Source of the DNA: Periplaneta americana
Lineage: Eukaryota > Arthropoda > Insecta > Blattodea > Blattidae
DNA length: 64,000 bases
NCBI RefSeq assembly: GCF_040183065.1
Contig: NC_091124.1
Span: 96,924,501 to 96,988,500 of the forward strand
Reading direction: 5' to 3'
Shown here: piece after piece, positions 9,721 through 22,072 of the stretch
Layout: each line of letters opens with the position of its first letter
How positions within the stretch are numbered: position 1 is the stretch's first letter
The notes under the pieces: generated by a model
Seen by the model: only the letters and a program-made list of their open reading frames with translations
Databases searched by the model: none
Told to the model about the DNA's origin: nothing
Made by a program: the position numbers and the translations under genes

Positions 9721-12237
9721 GACAAATTTGCATCATCGTAATCCTAAATATGTTACGTATTTTAACAGATATTTATTATAAAGATAATGTGGACAGGCAT
9801 ATAATAAAATAGTAAAATTTATGAACAATAAATGACGCGTAAATTTTTCCCGGAGCTTTTCGTTCAGGAACCAGTTCAATCTGACTGAGTCTGAATCCTG
9901 AAATGTTGTCTCGAATAATGATTCAGTCATTAGAACATTTCTTAGAAAGTGAAATGTGGCTCGTGACTCTTGTCCAGGGCTGTGAGGTAGGTGTGACACA
10001 TGATGCGAGCTCCCTGGAATTATATCAAGTAATTAATTAAACGAGGCGGTCCCTCGTGGTCAAATAACAATGAAGTCACAATGATGCACCGCTTCGTTAC
10101 TGTGGTGCATTGCGTGCTGCGGCCCATGGGGGAAAACAAAATGAGCCCCACTTTCCCGGAAATGTTACCCTCAAATACGTGAGTCCTTTCTCTGTGGACA
10201 TATGGATGTTGGAAATTACATGAAGGACCGAGAGTTTCATAAATCTGCTCTGGTGAGACTGCTTCACATAAAAATTTAATTTCTTTAATGAAGTATCCAT
10301 TCTTGATCCATTCACATATTTTAAGTAGGCCTAATGCGTTTCGGGTAATGTAGAGCTCGTAATACATCAAATGAATGAAAGACTGGAGAGTAGAAGAGTG
10401 TACAACCGGAGAAAAATATAAACGAAAATAACCAACTCGCCTGTACTATAATTCCGTTTAACCAAACACCGAAACTCAACGTACACCTCTACACTGACAA
10501 AAACATGTAGTGAAAACTTCATATCACCATATAGTTATGTTGGCTACCGTATAGAAGTGAAATATGCATCCCGAGTGTAAATGAGATATATTGCAAGGAG
10601 CAGATATAGTCTCTTCTTCTAGTTAAAAGTTACACATCTATATACTACAGTATATAATTTGAACTGTTAATGAAAATTACGGAAAAACGGCTGAACGGAT
10701 GTTAATGAATCACCCCTCATTTTCAAGCTTGGCATCCAAGGATTTGCGGAAAAATAGTAGTTTTCAGTGAAATGACAATTTTCCTACATAATTGTCCTAT
10801 TTCCAAAATCAATCTGTCGTCAGTTTTGAGAACTAATAGCTTTTCATGCCTCCAGGATTGCTAACAGAGTCTCTGACATCATAATGTCAATAGGTCGATC
10901 TTCATTTGTGTAATTTACTGAGAACTTAAAAACTTATTACGAAGGATGAATTTACAGATCTCATTCTTATTGTGTAATTTTGTTAGTAGAGCTGTGTATA
11001 AGTTATTAAAAACTACAAAACTGAAGAAGGTTTATTGACATTATCACCATTAAAAATTAAATATTATATAGGTAATTCCATGGTGTGAGTATTTGTCGTT
11101 AATAATATACATTAATACTATTATTGAAGAAAAATGAAACCTTTTGGGGTTATGTAAGAAAACGTAGAGGATATCTTACATTAGATCCTCATTTCTATAA
11201 TTTTCTGATTAACGGCTTTACATATATATTTCTAAAAAATACTAAACTTACGTAAGGCATAAATATTGTTATTAAAAACGAAATACATTTATAGTTATAA
11301 ATCAAGTATGTGAGTCTTTTTCAGATATTAATGGTGGTGCGGTGTAGTTACATATTTATGTGTGATTCTCTAATTATCCTAGGTAGTAATACAGTCTGAA
11401 GGAGGCACTCGTGAGTCATTCTTTCTATTTTAGCTGCGTCTTTAAACTACATCAAAATTAATTTCTTATTCCTTTGGTTTAATCGATCAGAACCGTACAT
11501 CATTTTACTGTACGAAAAATAGCAGGCTATTTCATTTCTTGCTTACATGATGAATATTAGTTTACTTCCCACAACCAGCAACGAATAAAATTCTGAAACA
11601 GCTAATGATTTTCGGTGAATAATTTTACTTACAATGTATACATACTGTTGAAAATACGCGGGATAATACATATATGTTACATCTCTGATCTTAAGCGAGT
11701 AACAGTAAAACTCATTACGATCTTACGGCTAATAAGTACGTCATTGATTGAACATATTATTATGCTAATGTCTTAACGTGGCCACAATAATGTCCAGCAT
11801 TTACTGGTATCTAATACACTCCAAAATGTGATTTTCTTGCCAACAATCCACAATGACCTTCACTAGCTACTACTTTACTCCAACATAACATTGTCTTGAC
11901 ATTGTTACTTGCGATTTCACATTGAAACTCAAAGAAATGACGATGGATATGTCCAAGAAATAGAATTTGGAATAAAATTCATTCAGAGGAAATTTTTTAG
12001 AAAGAGAAATTTTTGACATTGTTACATTTTATTGAGTTATTTACGTTGCTTCTAATGTGACATCTTTTGTGGAGTATGTTTAATTCTTATAGAAGAAAAT
12101 GCTTTCAAAATGTATGGCATTCTGCTGGGAAAATAAATCTGAAAAATCTTTACGTAAACTTCTAATGAACTTAGTCTGCAGCATTTTCTGCACAAGCCTC
12201 TAGTTATAATTCAATACGATATATAATGAGTCTGGAT

Positions 12238-12239
<2 letters not shown>
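9721..12239. other. unassigned AT-rich sequence
   Basis: The longest open frame (10020-10370, minus, 116 codons) shows no domain I know and has no gene-like context. I assign nothing here. Confidence 0.5.

Positions 12240-12276
<37 letters not shown>
12240..12276. repeat. (AAT)n microsatellite
   Basis: Perfect AAT tract on one side of a SINE-B copy. Confidence 0.95.
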
Positions 12277-12567
12277 GATAAAAGGTAATCCCGTCACACG
12301 CTATGAAGGCACTTGGGTTGCATGAAGGTAGAGCCCCATGCTTTCCATGACCTCGGCACTAGGATGAGGTGGTGTGGTCGGCACCATGCTCTGAACGCCT
12401 TTTACCCCCGGGAAAGACTCGGTACTCAATTTTATAGGAGGCCGAGTGAACCTCGGGGCCGTTCTGGAGGTTTGGCAACGAGAAAAATTCCGTACCACTT
12501 GGGATTCGAACCCCGGACCTTCTAGTCCGTAGCCAGCTGCTCTAACAACTGAGCTACCCGGCCGCCC
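12277..12567 (-). mobile_element. tRNA-Arg-headed SINE-B
   Basis: On the minus strand the head GGGTAGCTCAGTTGTTAGAG leads to an anticodon arm CTGG-CTACGGA-CTAG, whose loop gives ACG, the Arg anticodon with a normal U33. The B-box is GGGGTTCGAATCCC. A body of about 200 bp follows. The head abuts an (AAT)n tract and the 3' end abuts another, so it appears to sit inside an AAT microsatellite. Copies: 52042-52316 and a fragment at 4848-4975. Confidence 0.85.

Positions 12568-12637
<70 letters not shown>
12568..12637. repeat. (AAT)n microsatellite
   Basis: Perfect AAT tract on the head side of the SINE-B copy. Confidence 0.95.
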
Positions 12638-15392
12638 GTTTATTTAACCTGGCGAGTTAAGGCTATGTAATTAATATTCATTAGTATGAAAGCGCTAGTC
12701 TAATAATATATTCGTCTGTACTTCACTTATGTAAGCCTAAACAAAAAAATCTAACTCTCACAGATGTTTAGACTCTAATAGACGTCAGGAAGAAAAACAA
12801 GCTTGTTTCATTAATTAAATAGGCGTAAGATAAAAATGTAGAATATTTAAGCTACATCATAATTACAGATAATATTTCAAAACATTGCACTTTCTTCAAT
12901 ATAATTAATTTGGAGTGTGGCAAATGCTGCACATAAAACGAATAAAAAAGATTATCTGCGAAAACAAGTCTGACAAAAACATTGTCCGCTTGTAAGTAAT
13001 TTAGAAGGCAGCGCGCATAGGAATGCTCTAGTGAGGCAATACGCATACGAAACATTCACAAAAGTTTGAGCATTGTAAGCGGGAGTCGGGTTGGAGGGGA
13101 TATTGATTTTATCGATGGAATACTCCAAGCTACATTGTGTACCGGAGACGGCACAAAAAAAAGCCAGTTGCGGTGTTATAGAGTTACAAACAATTCGCAG
13201 GATACAAATCCACGGCAATGCACACAAATTTTATTATTTTGAATGCTGCTGAATAAATTCTGTGTATAGAAGAAATTTTTGCAATACGTTCTCCGAACAT
13301 TTCATCCAATTTCGAGGAACTGTTTTAACACTTTATTGCCTGTAGAAACGAGTCATCTAATTCAAAATAACGAAGAATCTTATACGAAGTAAACTGGAAT
13401 TAGATTGCTATATTGCAGATTAATTCCACCTCTGTGGTTCGAATGTTGAATTTCTGTGTTGAAAGTAGAGACCCTGGATTCGAGACCAGAAGAAGTATGT
13501 AGATAATGTCTCTCACATTGGAACTAGATTCTTTAAGCGGTGATTACGCCTATGCCATAATCATAAGATTCCGAAAAACTAACTAAATAGACCAAATAGT
13601 GTAATTCTTTATGAATATGATGGCTATAAAATAAAACAATTTATTTTATTGTAATTCTTTAACCAAACGGCTTCACTTTCAGACCATTACTCAAAATTAA
13701 AAATGATATCCATATTATACAGGTAAGCCTTTTAGGCCCGAGGTCAAAGCTTCCGCCTTTTGTAGACAATCGGCTTTATTAGCAATAGGGATATGATTCC
13801 TACTTTTATGACAAATTTTTCTTCAAGTGTATGATGAAAATAAATACCTCTGAATATTAGCGCCAACCCCACCTCGCGGCGTTGAGCGCAGCAGTGTTCG
13901 CCCCTTCACGGGATCTCAATTCTTATAACTAGGGGGCGGGTGTTGATGAAAAGTTATCTTCTTATTTTTCACATTAGGACGATGCCTATTATTATACAAA
14001 TCCTTTCTATGTTAATATCAACGTAAAAATACCTCCTTATTTTGCATTTTTTATGTTTTTGAACTAATAGGTCATTTTGATATATTTTTTCGGCATTTTT
14101 GGTCATTTTTAATACTTTCAAGAACTTTTAGATCATTCGGAATCCATTTTACTTTCTTCTTTACCGATAGATCTGTTAAATCATTTTATAAGCAAATACG
14201 TCAGCAGTAATTATCTACTGAATATGTGAATGACAGTGAAGTTTGAGTTTTATAGTTTGGAACAGACTCTAAAATCCATCCCTCATTCCACTGAAAGCTT
14301 CACTGCACACGACGGAAGTGAGGGCTTTGACCGCTACTGTTCTTTTGTGGGTACGAGGGTGTCTTTAGAATTTACATTTGGAAGGGGACGTTGTGTCCTT
14401 AAATGGTTCGGAAGGGATGTCGACTGTAGTAGATGGTATTCTTAACACAAAGATAGTAAGAATGCACGCTGCTCCCACAATTTGTTATGTCATTCACAAT
14501 CCATCATCTGGAAAGTCTGGTAACAAAAGTGAAGCGCGAAAGGAGGAGACAGAGAATGAAGACACTGACATGGACCACCCCTGATTGAAACATATTGTAA
14601 ACCCTCATTAAAATCTATAGTTTTCCCTTAAAACCTTCATTTTGTTGCATGTTCTTTTCCTTTATCTTAGCCAAATTCCAGGAAGTTGCCTCCTCTCTCC
14701 GAGATTTGCAGGGCAGTCATTGAAACCGATATATAACTACAACGTCTTTGATTGAAACAAGGTGACTAATTTTTAAGTTGTGGTGCGAATATGGTGAACA
14801 ATATTTAAATGTCATTTTCTTTTAATCTTATGTTATTTTTCCATTAGTTTAAGGGCATTGTAATGATCATTTAAAGTAGATTTTTAGGTCATTAACAGCC
14901 GTCCCCTACTTACAACGTTAGCTCCGCCACATACAAATATCGTGAAGCAACACTGAATGTAAGAAGTAAGTTGTTTATTTCTTTGGTCTCCCGTTCATAG
15001 CAAACAGTGAAAGAGAGGACTACTCTACAGACGATTTTATGACCAAGAACCATGAAGCAGAGAAGCGATACTTGTATATCGCCGTTGATTTTATGGAACC
15101 TCCTATGTACAGAAAATATATATATATTTTTTCTTTCGGGAGGAAGAAAAAATTAATTAAATATCAATAGGAATACACTGATCGTCGATGATATAACTTA
15201 TGTTAACCATATTCACCAACATTTTCTGGCGACTTTCATTCCTTTGTTTCATTTGAGTGCACATATATTTTTATTTCTTTTCTGCACTAGAGATAATCAC
15301 TCATTCTTGCACCCCGCTTTCATTCGAGTTGTTGTTATAAAAATAATTATGTGATTGTGTAAATAAATTAAATACAAATTATTAATATTACT
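12638..15392. other. unassigned sequence
   Basis: No family recognised. Open frames at 14230-14584 (71 and 68 codons, different frames) could be the debris of one old coding region, but show no known motif. AGGTCATTTT-type phrases recur at about 14080-14120 and 14880, similar to 32400-32950. Confidence 0.4.
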
Positions 15393-15456
<64 letters not shown>

Positions 15457-15465
15457 CAACAATAA
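15393..15465. repeat. (AAT)n microsatellite
   Basis: AAT tract ending in AAC units. Confidence 0.95.
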
Positions 15466-15569
15466 TCACACTGCGGCGCAAGGCACCGAAACGCATTAAG
15501 TTACGAACACATGGACCACTGTGTTGTGTAGATCGAGGGGAATGGGAGATTGAGAGTGCAGTTACTCCT

Positions 15570-15570
<1 letters not shown>

Positions 15571-15626
<56 letters not shown>
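15571..15626. repeat. (AAT)n tract, tail of the adjacent LINE
   Basis: On the minus strand it reads (ATT)n directly after the LINE 3' end, so it is probably the retrotransposon's simple-sequence tail. Confidence 0.8.
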
Positions 15627-15631
<5 letters not shown>

Positions 15632-16050
15632 CAAATGGCTTTTAAGGAACCCGAAGGTTCATTGCCGCCCTCACATAAGCCCGCCATCGCTCCCTATCCT
15701 GTGCAAGATTAATCCAGTCTCTATCATCATATCCCACCTCCCTCAAATCCATTTTAATATTATCCTCTCATCTACGTCTCGGCCTCTCCCCAAAGGTCTT
15801 TTTCCCTCCGGTCTCCCAACTAACACTCTATATGCATTTCTGGATTCGCCCATACGTGCTACATGCCCTGCCCATCTCAAACGTCTGGATTTAATGTTCC
15901 TAATTATGTCAGGTGAAGAATACAATGCGTGCAGTTCTGTGTTGTGTAACTTTCTCCATTCTCCTGTAACTTCATCCCTCTTAGCCCCAAATATTTTCCT
16001 AAGAACCTTATTCTCAAACACCCTTAATATCTGTTCCTCTCTCAAAGTGA
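15627..16050 (-). mobile_element. non-LTR retrotransposon (LINE) 3' end, 5'-truncated
   Basis: The minus strand encodes the C-terminal part after the reverse transcriptase: [36 protein letters not shown] and [20 protein letters not shown] in order, then a gap and the usual RxRWxD/WRAY end in broken frame ([12 protein letters not shown] and DRERWRA-like remains). This C-terminus is common in insect LINEs. The copy is truncated upstream, carries frameshifts and ends in (ATT)n. A second copy of the same family is at 61255-61625. Confidence 0.8.
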
Positions 16051-16091
16051 TAATTATTATTATCATTATTATTATTATTATCATTATTACT
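16051..16091. repeat. (ATT)n microsatellite
   Basis: ATT/ATC tract at the 5' junction of the truncated LINE. Confidence 0.9.
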
Positions 16092-16134
16092 GCCATCGAC
16101 ATAACTTCCAATTGAAATTCTGGCTGATACATCT

Positions 16135-16375
16135 ATTATCAAGCAATACACCTGACTTGACGATATGTTCCAGAGGATGAACAGTTGCTGCATACTGTAT
16201 ATCTTAAGTCTGGTTAGTGAAATATGTTACTTCTCAGCGATGTATGCAATGGAGAGGGAAAGGAACTAGCCAGCTTACCTCATCATCTCTTGGTTTAGTT
16301 GCCTCATGAATGACGTCTTATTGGTGTCACTTATGAGGTTCCAACCAGTCTTCGGACTATCACGGGATTTATCCA
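16135..16375 (-). repeat. unclassified dispersed repeat R
   Basis: Reverse-strand copy of the sequence at 23395-23640 and 43687-43925. Shared blocks are AACTGTCCGAAGACAGGT-like, CACTTATGAGGCAACTARG-like, GCCAGTTCCTTTCCC and TTCATCCTCT/TTGTTCTTCCTCT-like. No tRNA boxes or inverted ends seen. Confidence 0.75.
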
Positions 16376-17540
16376 GAACAGCTACGGGGTTCACTCACAG
16401 TTCTGTCAAAATGAATACTGGGTCCTTTCGGAGAAAATATAAACAAGAAACTCCACAACGAAGCCCCCCTGCCCCTTCAATCATCATCGTCATCATTATT
16501 AGTATTGTAAACCATGCGATTGTATTAGTTCATGCATGCACAGCGTTCAGGCACTGTGGTTCGGCAGCCGCTCTCGAACGAACGCAACCCTGGCAAAAGC
16601 GACTTACAAGGAAGAGTAAAAAACGGGAGTGTTCTATGTCACACAAGAGTAGGCCTATATTTCGGTATCATATACTATACGCTGTGTTTCGTTTTAGGAG
16701 TAGGCCTATGATTTAACGTAAGATTAAACAAAAAAGAAAAGTATCAATCTACTAATGAGAACATTTTTATTACCGGTTTTTACACATTTCACTTTTCTTT
16801 GAAACTGAGCGGCGTATAGTTTATTTCAAGGACGATTCAAGAAAATACTGTAGCCTAAGTTGAAAGAAGACAGGAATATATCTGAAAACTACATCACAAT
16901 AACGGAATGCAATCCTCAAATTAAAATTTAAAAAAAAAAAATATGTTTTAGATCTTTCGTAAATCAATTAGACACACATAGGCCTATTTAACTAACTAAA
17001 CCAAACAGTTCTCTCGTTCATAACCCAAGGAAAACAGATATTATGATGATTTTTTATTGAATACTAGAGAGTGAAACAACATGAGGTATAGTTTGAACAT
17101 CGGAACATTCTCATATATAGGGTGTAAGGGGTATAAGTACCGTCCCTTTCACAGTCGTCGGGGATGGTCTACAGGATCAAAAATTGTCTATACAACATAG
17201 GGATAAAACTCGATAGTTTTCCCACAAAAAATTTCTTTCTTTATTTTATTTGCGTTATACTGCTTATATCGTCAGTAAAATTACGAAAACATTTACATCA
17301 GTAGATACATCTAGCAGAGATTTAATATTAGTTTAAATACATATTTGTGTGTTCTATTATGTTTTGGTGAAATTAAATAAAAAGGCATGCCTATTTGTTA
17401 ATATTCTGACGTGAGAGACGTGGCAACGTTCAGCAGGCAGTACTATGCACAGACGTAAGTACGAGTCAGCTGAGTTCAAGCTCCCTGTCCATAAGTGTAC
17501 TGCCGAGCGGATGACAGTTTAGTACAGGGTATTCGATAAA
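16376..17540. other. unassigned sequence
   Basis: No family recognised; frames are short. Confidence 0.45.
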
Positions 17541-17548
17541 CAACTTAC

Positions 17549-17780
17549 AATGTCCTTCAAAGTTTAGGAATATCATATGTTATTAATTTATGGAGGAAGT
17601 CGTCGTAATTCAAGTGCGGCAAGAAAGATGTACCGTCAACGTTTTCCTCAAAGAAGGTTATCTAATCGGCGAACTTTTGTAGCAGTTTCTCAACGATTAT
17701 GAGAAACTAGAAATCTCTTACCCCGTTTCGAAACTCACACAACCAGAAATTGGTTTTAAAATGATACTGTTTTACGGAAG
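17549..17780 (+). pseudogene. Tc1/mariner-type transposase N-terminal fragment
   Basis: From an ATG at 17549 the frame reads LLIYGGSRRNSSAARKMYRQ, then RRLSNRRTFVAVSQRL, with stops at the sixth codon and after SQRL. The order YGxCxxNxxxAxxxYxxRFPxRRxPxxxTFxxxxxRLRETG is the helix-turn-helix (DUF4817-like) start of a large insect mariner group. No catalytic core follows in frame, so this is a remnant. Confidence 0.7.
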
Positions 17781-17919
17781 CGGGAGAGATTAAAATGTTG
17801 CATTAGAAAAAAGTTCATGTGATTTTGAGCAGAAAATCATTATTGTTTATTTTTTAGACCTACAATTAAAAAGTGGAGCAATATTGTTACATAAATTGTA
17901 AATTTACCATAATGTTCTA

Positions 17920-19174
17920 CAGGGACATCATTTTAATTTTACTAATATTTCCAATATTAACCTGGCTATACCTTTGAATTAACGGTTCAGGATCGGAAAC
18001 ACTGTTTGTTACCCCTTCCAACCGGAGTTTGAGATACTAGTGTAAAATAAATACAAATTACTTTAATGGGTATAGGAGAGAAGAAAAGTAGCACATCCAT
18101 TTACGTAAACCAGAAAATATTACGATTTTGGTTTTTATAATTTTCGTTCGGTTTTTATTCACTCAAAATATAGTACAGTATTAACAATGTGTTTTTTTAT
18201 TCATTAACTGAACTATCCAGGCGGACATATTCATTATGCAATATATAGTATACTGTGTATAGCATATTAGTTTACAATATGGAGAGTGCTTTGTCTTTTG
18301 ACTTACGACTTTTGACTTTGCTTTGCAAGTGCATTTAAATTGAAAAATAATCAAAATATGGATATTTAAAGAAATTGTTTCAAATGGTAACCGTTCATTT
18401 CGATACAGGCTTCATTCAATTCTTTTGTGCATATTATCTAAGACTTTTAAGCATATATTCGGAAATTGAATGCATTGTTTTTTAATGTAGGCCTAATTCT
18501 TTAATTCTTCTGTTGTTGTAGGATGTTTAGCAAACACAACTGTTTTACAGTAACCCCAAAAGAAATAATGGAAAGCACTCAAATCAGGTGACATGGGGAG
18601 TCATAATCCTGGTCATGTTGAAAGAGTTCTCTACCTACTCTATAACAGAGTATTTTACGTACTGTAAATTCAATCTTTACTTGTACCTGATGCGCACAGA
18701 AGAATTTACTTAGACATGCTCTCTATTGCCCGTCCAAGTGGTTATGTCGCAGGGTCGTAGAAAGGGGGAAAATCACGTGACAGTTACTTAACAAGACCCT
18801 TTTATTTAAATTATTTAAAAAATTTGTGTATAATATTACTTAGCCACTAGTCTTTACAGAGATGCCAGTAGAAATGGGTGAGGGAAACCGGGATGCGACG
18901 TAACAAAACGACGCAACAGTATTTGTGCGAAAATACCCATGATTCAATAAAATGAATGCTCTTTCTTCACTGGAAAATGCACACCATATTTCGGGAACGT
19001 ACTGTACTCACTCATTTAGTAGTGTTTACTATGATCGTACGTCTCTGACTGCATATGCGGCCTTAGTTCTGTGTGAGGACGGGTGGAAGTTTACTAGTAG
19101 AAGGGGTGGGAGTGAAGTACATTAAAAAGTTCAGGTACAATAAAAATTGAAATAAAAATGAAATGATGTCCCTG
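17920..19174 (-). mobile_element. Tc1/mariner-type transposon, deleted, copy 1 of a three-copy cluster
   Basis: Starts CAGGGACATCATTTT and ends with its reverse complement, with TA on both sides (17918-17919, 19175-19176). It shares most of its length with 19199-20307 and 20966-22070, in the same orientation. This copy alone keeps a readable transposase C-terminus on the minus strand (18400-18615). Only 24 bp separate it from copy 2. Confidence 0.85.
18400..18615 (-). pseudogene. mariner-type transposase C-terminal fragment
   Basis: The minus strand reads SPDLSAFHYFFWGYCKTVVF, then AKHPTTTEELKN and, after a stop and a frame change, a tail near EACIEMNG. These are the standard end blocks of a Tc1/mariner transposase. 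All three clustered copies keep the EACIEMNG-like tail, showing they descend from one autonomous element. Confidence 0.75.
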
Positions 19175-19198
19175 TATTAATAAGATTGAAAGTTTGTA

Positions 19199-20307
19199 CA
19201 GGGACATCATTTTATTTTTACTAACATTTTTAATATTAACCCGGCTATATCTTTGGATTAAAGGTCTAGAGTTGGAAACACCGCTTGCTCCCCCTTCCAA
19301 GACTGGATTTCGATGATACTGGCGTAAAATACAAATCACTTTAGTAGGTACAGGAGGTAAGAAAAGTAGTTCATCCATTTACGTAAACTAGGAAGTATCG
19401 CAATTATGAGTTTGATAATTTTCATTAGGTTTTTGTTTAATCATTGTACAGTATTGTATTAACACTTAGTGTTTTTATTCACGAATTGAGCTCTCCATTC
19501 GGACGCATTCATTATGCAGTGTATATTGTACTGTTACAGCACATTAGCGTACAATAGAGAGAATGAAGTTAAATCGAAAAATAATAATAATATAGATATT
19601 TAAACTCATTTTTGAAAATGGTGGCCGTTCATTTCGATATAGGCTTCAGTTGTAATGTGCATATTATCGCACTATACACTATTTTACCTAATTCCAATTA
19701 CCAGTTTCGTCCTTCGTATCAGTAACTCATGTTGAAATAATTCTGTACCTACTCTATAAAATAGTACCTTACGTACTGCAAATTTAATCTTCACTTCTGC
19801 CCGATCCTAAAAGATAAAATTACTCAGACATGCTATCTACTGTCCGTCCAAGTGGTTACGTCGCAGCGTCGTAGAAAGGGAAGAAATCACGTGACAGTTA
19901 ATTACTTAACGATGCCCTTTTATTTAAGTTATTTTAAACAATTGTATGGGTATAATATTACGTAGACGTCCAATTCCTAACAGAAATTAATGTTCTCAGA
20001 AAAGAGCTAAGACAGCCCATCCACTAGCATTTACAGAGAGGCGAATAGAAGCAGGTGGGGGAAACCTGAATGCGACGTAGGCAAATGGAAAATGATGCAA
20101 TGTTGAAAGCCCTTTCTTCACTGGAAAACGCGAACATATTTTTGGAACGTACTGTTTACTATGAGCGTAAGGCTACTATGACTGTATATGCGGTTTTGGT
20201 TCTGTGTGGAGGACGGTTGAACTTCATTAGTAGAAGGGGTCGCAGTGAAATACATTAAAAAACTCAGGTACAATAAAAATTGAAGTAAAAATAAAATGAT
20301 GTCCCTG
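19199..20307 (-). mobile_element. Tc1/mariner-type transposon, deleted, copy 2
   Basis: Same ends as copy 1 with TA flanks (19197-19198, 20308-20309). The centre lacks the SPDL...FFWGY block. Non-autonomous. Confidence 0.85.
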
Positions 20308-20398
20308 TATTTTCTGCTCGTTTTATGTAAACAGCAGTATTATTATGGTTCGCCCCTTCATTAGAACAGAGCATCTGTTTTGTATCGGTATGTTTTTA

Positions 20399-20520
20399 CC
20401 CGCTTGAGCTGTACTGTGTACTTCTAAACTCTCTCCTTCCCGCTTGAGCTGTAGTGTATACTTCTAAACCTCCTCCTCCCCGCTTGAGCTATACTGTGTA
20501 TTTCTAAACCCCCTCCTCTC
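20399..20520. repeat. 40-bp minisatellite, three units
   Basis: Units begin CGCTTGAGCTGTACTGTGTA at 20401, 20441 and 20481, diverging by a few bases each. Confidence 0.9.
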
Positions 20521-20965
20521 CATCCAGCAACGTTTCCATTCGTCTAATATTGTAAACGTTAATAATTAGTTAAATACTCCGAATAGAAAAAAATTGTAAG
20601 AACATTCTTTTCTTCCTTATGACATGAATAATCATCAGTTAAAATACTGGCACTTATAGCCCTTATACGCTGTACAAAAGTTCGTGAAAACACACAAGAC
20701 AAGAGTTGAATGCAACATACTCATCGGAACAAATTTTGAGCTTAGTTTCTTTATTGTATTTAGTTGAAAACTTTTGCTTGATCTCTCGAAAGTTATGGAT
20801 TAATAATTAAAAGAAATGAGTATTCAGTCTTCATCTTCAATTTTATAACTGAAAACATCTGATATACGCATATTAATTCAAATGTCCAGAACAATGAAAT
20901 GGCTGTTTCAAGAAAGGGACCACCGTACATTACAGGAACAATAACAGAACCCAACGGTGAATATA

Positions 20966-22070
20966 CAGGGACATCATTTTATTTTTACTAACATTTCTAA
21001 TATTAACCTGGTTATACCTTTGGATCAACGATTAAGAATCGGAAACACCGTTTGCTACCCCCTTCCACGACTGGAGTTCGACGATACTGGCGTAATATAC
21101 AAACAAATCACTTTACTAGGTATAGGAGGGAAGAAAATTTGTTCATCCATTTACGTAAACTAGGAAATATCGCGATTTTGAGTTTGATAATTTTCATTAG
21201 GTTTTTGTTTAATTAAAATACAGTACAGTATTAACAATGAGTGTTTTTACTCACGAACTGAGCTTTCCATGCGGACGTATTCATTATGCAGTATATATTA
21301 TACTATCTACAGCACATTAGCGTACACTATAGAGAATGAAGTTAAATTGAAAAATTATCATAATATGGATATTTAGACACATTTTTTTAAAATGGTGGCC
21401 GTTCATTTCGATACAGGCTTCAGTTGTAATGTGCATATTATCGCACTATACACTATTTTACCTAATTCCAATTACCAGTTTCGTCCTTCGTATCAGTAAC
21501 TCATGTTGAAATAATTCTGTACCTACTCTATAAAAGAGACCTTACGTATTGTAAATTCAATCTTCACTTCTGTAACATCCGAAAACATAAAATTACTCAG
21601 ACATGCTATCTACTGTCCGTCTAAGTGGTTACGTCGTAGCGTCGTAGAAAGGGAGGAAATCACGTGACAGTTAATTACTTAACGATGCCCTTTTATTTAA
21701 GTTATTTTAAACAGTTGTATGGGTATAATATTACGTAGACATCCAATTCCAACAGAAATTAATGTTCTCAGAAAACAGCTAAGACAGCCCAGTCACTAGC
21801 ATTTAGAGAGGCGAATAGAAGCAGGTGGGGGAAACCTGGATGCGACGTAGGCAAATGGAAAATGATTCAATATTGAAAGCTCACTGGAAAACGCGAACAT
21901 ATTTTTGGAACGTACTGTTTACTATGACCGTAAGGTTACTATAACTGTATATGCGGTTTTGGATCTGTGTGGAGGACGGTTGAACTTCATTAGTAGAAGG
22001 GGTGGGAGTGAAGTACATTAAAAAACTGAGGTACAATAAAAATTGAAGTAAAAATAAAATGATGGCCCTG
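20966..22070 (-). mobile_element. Tc1/mariner-type transposon, deleted, copy 3
   Basis: Same ends and orientation as copies 1 and 2, flanked by TA (20964-20965, 22071-22072). It shares the central deletion of copy 2, so 2 and 3 are one deleted subfamily. The last terminus has one change (GGCCCTG). Confidence 0.85.
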
Positions 22071-22072
22071 TA

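Noticed and set aside
10020-10370. 116-codon minus-strand frame
   Set aside because: No recognisable domain, no promoter or splice context, and overlapping shorter frames. Not enough to call a gene.
14230-14584. Two overlapping frames (71 and 68 codons) suggesting one frameshifted gene
   Set aside because: No motif matched any family I know. Left as unassigned sequence.
20399-20520. Regularly spaced repeats resembling a CRISPR array
   Set aside because: The 40-bp units are contiguous and diverged with no unique spacers, and the DNA is eukaryotic. It is a minisatellite.
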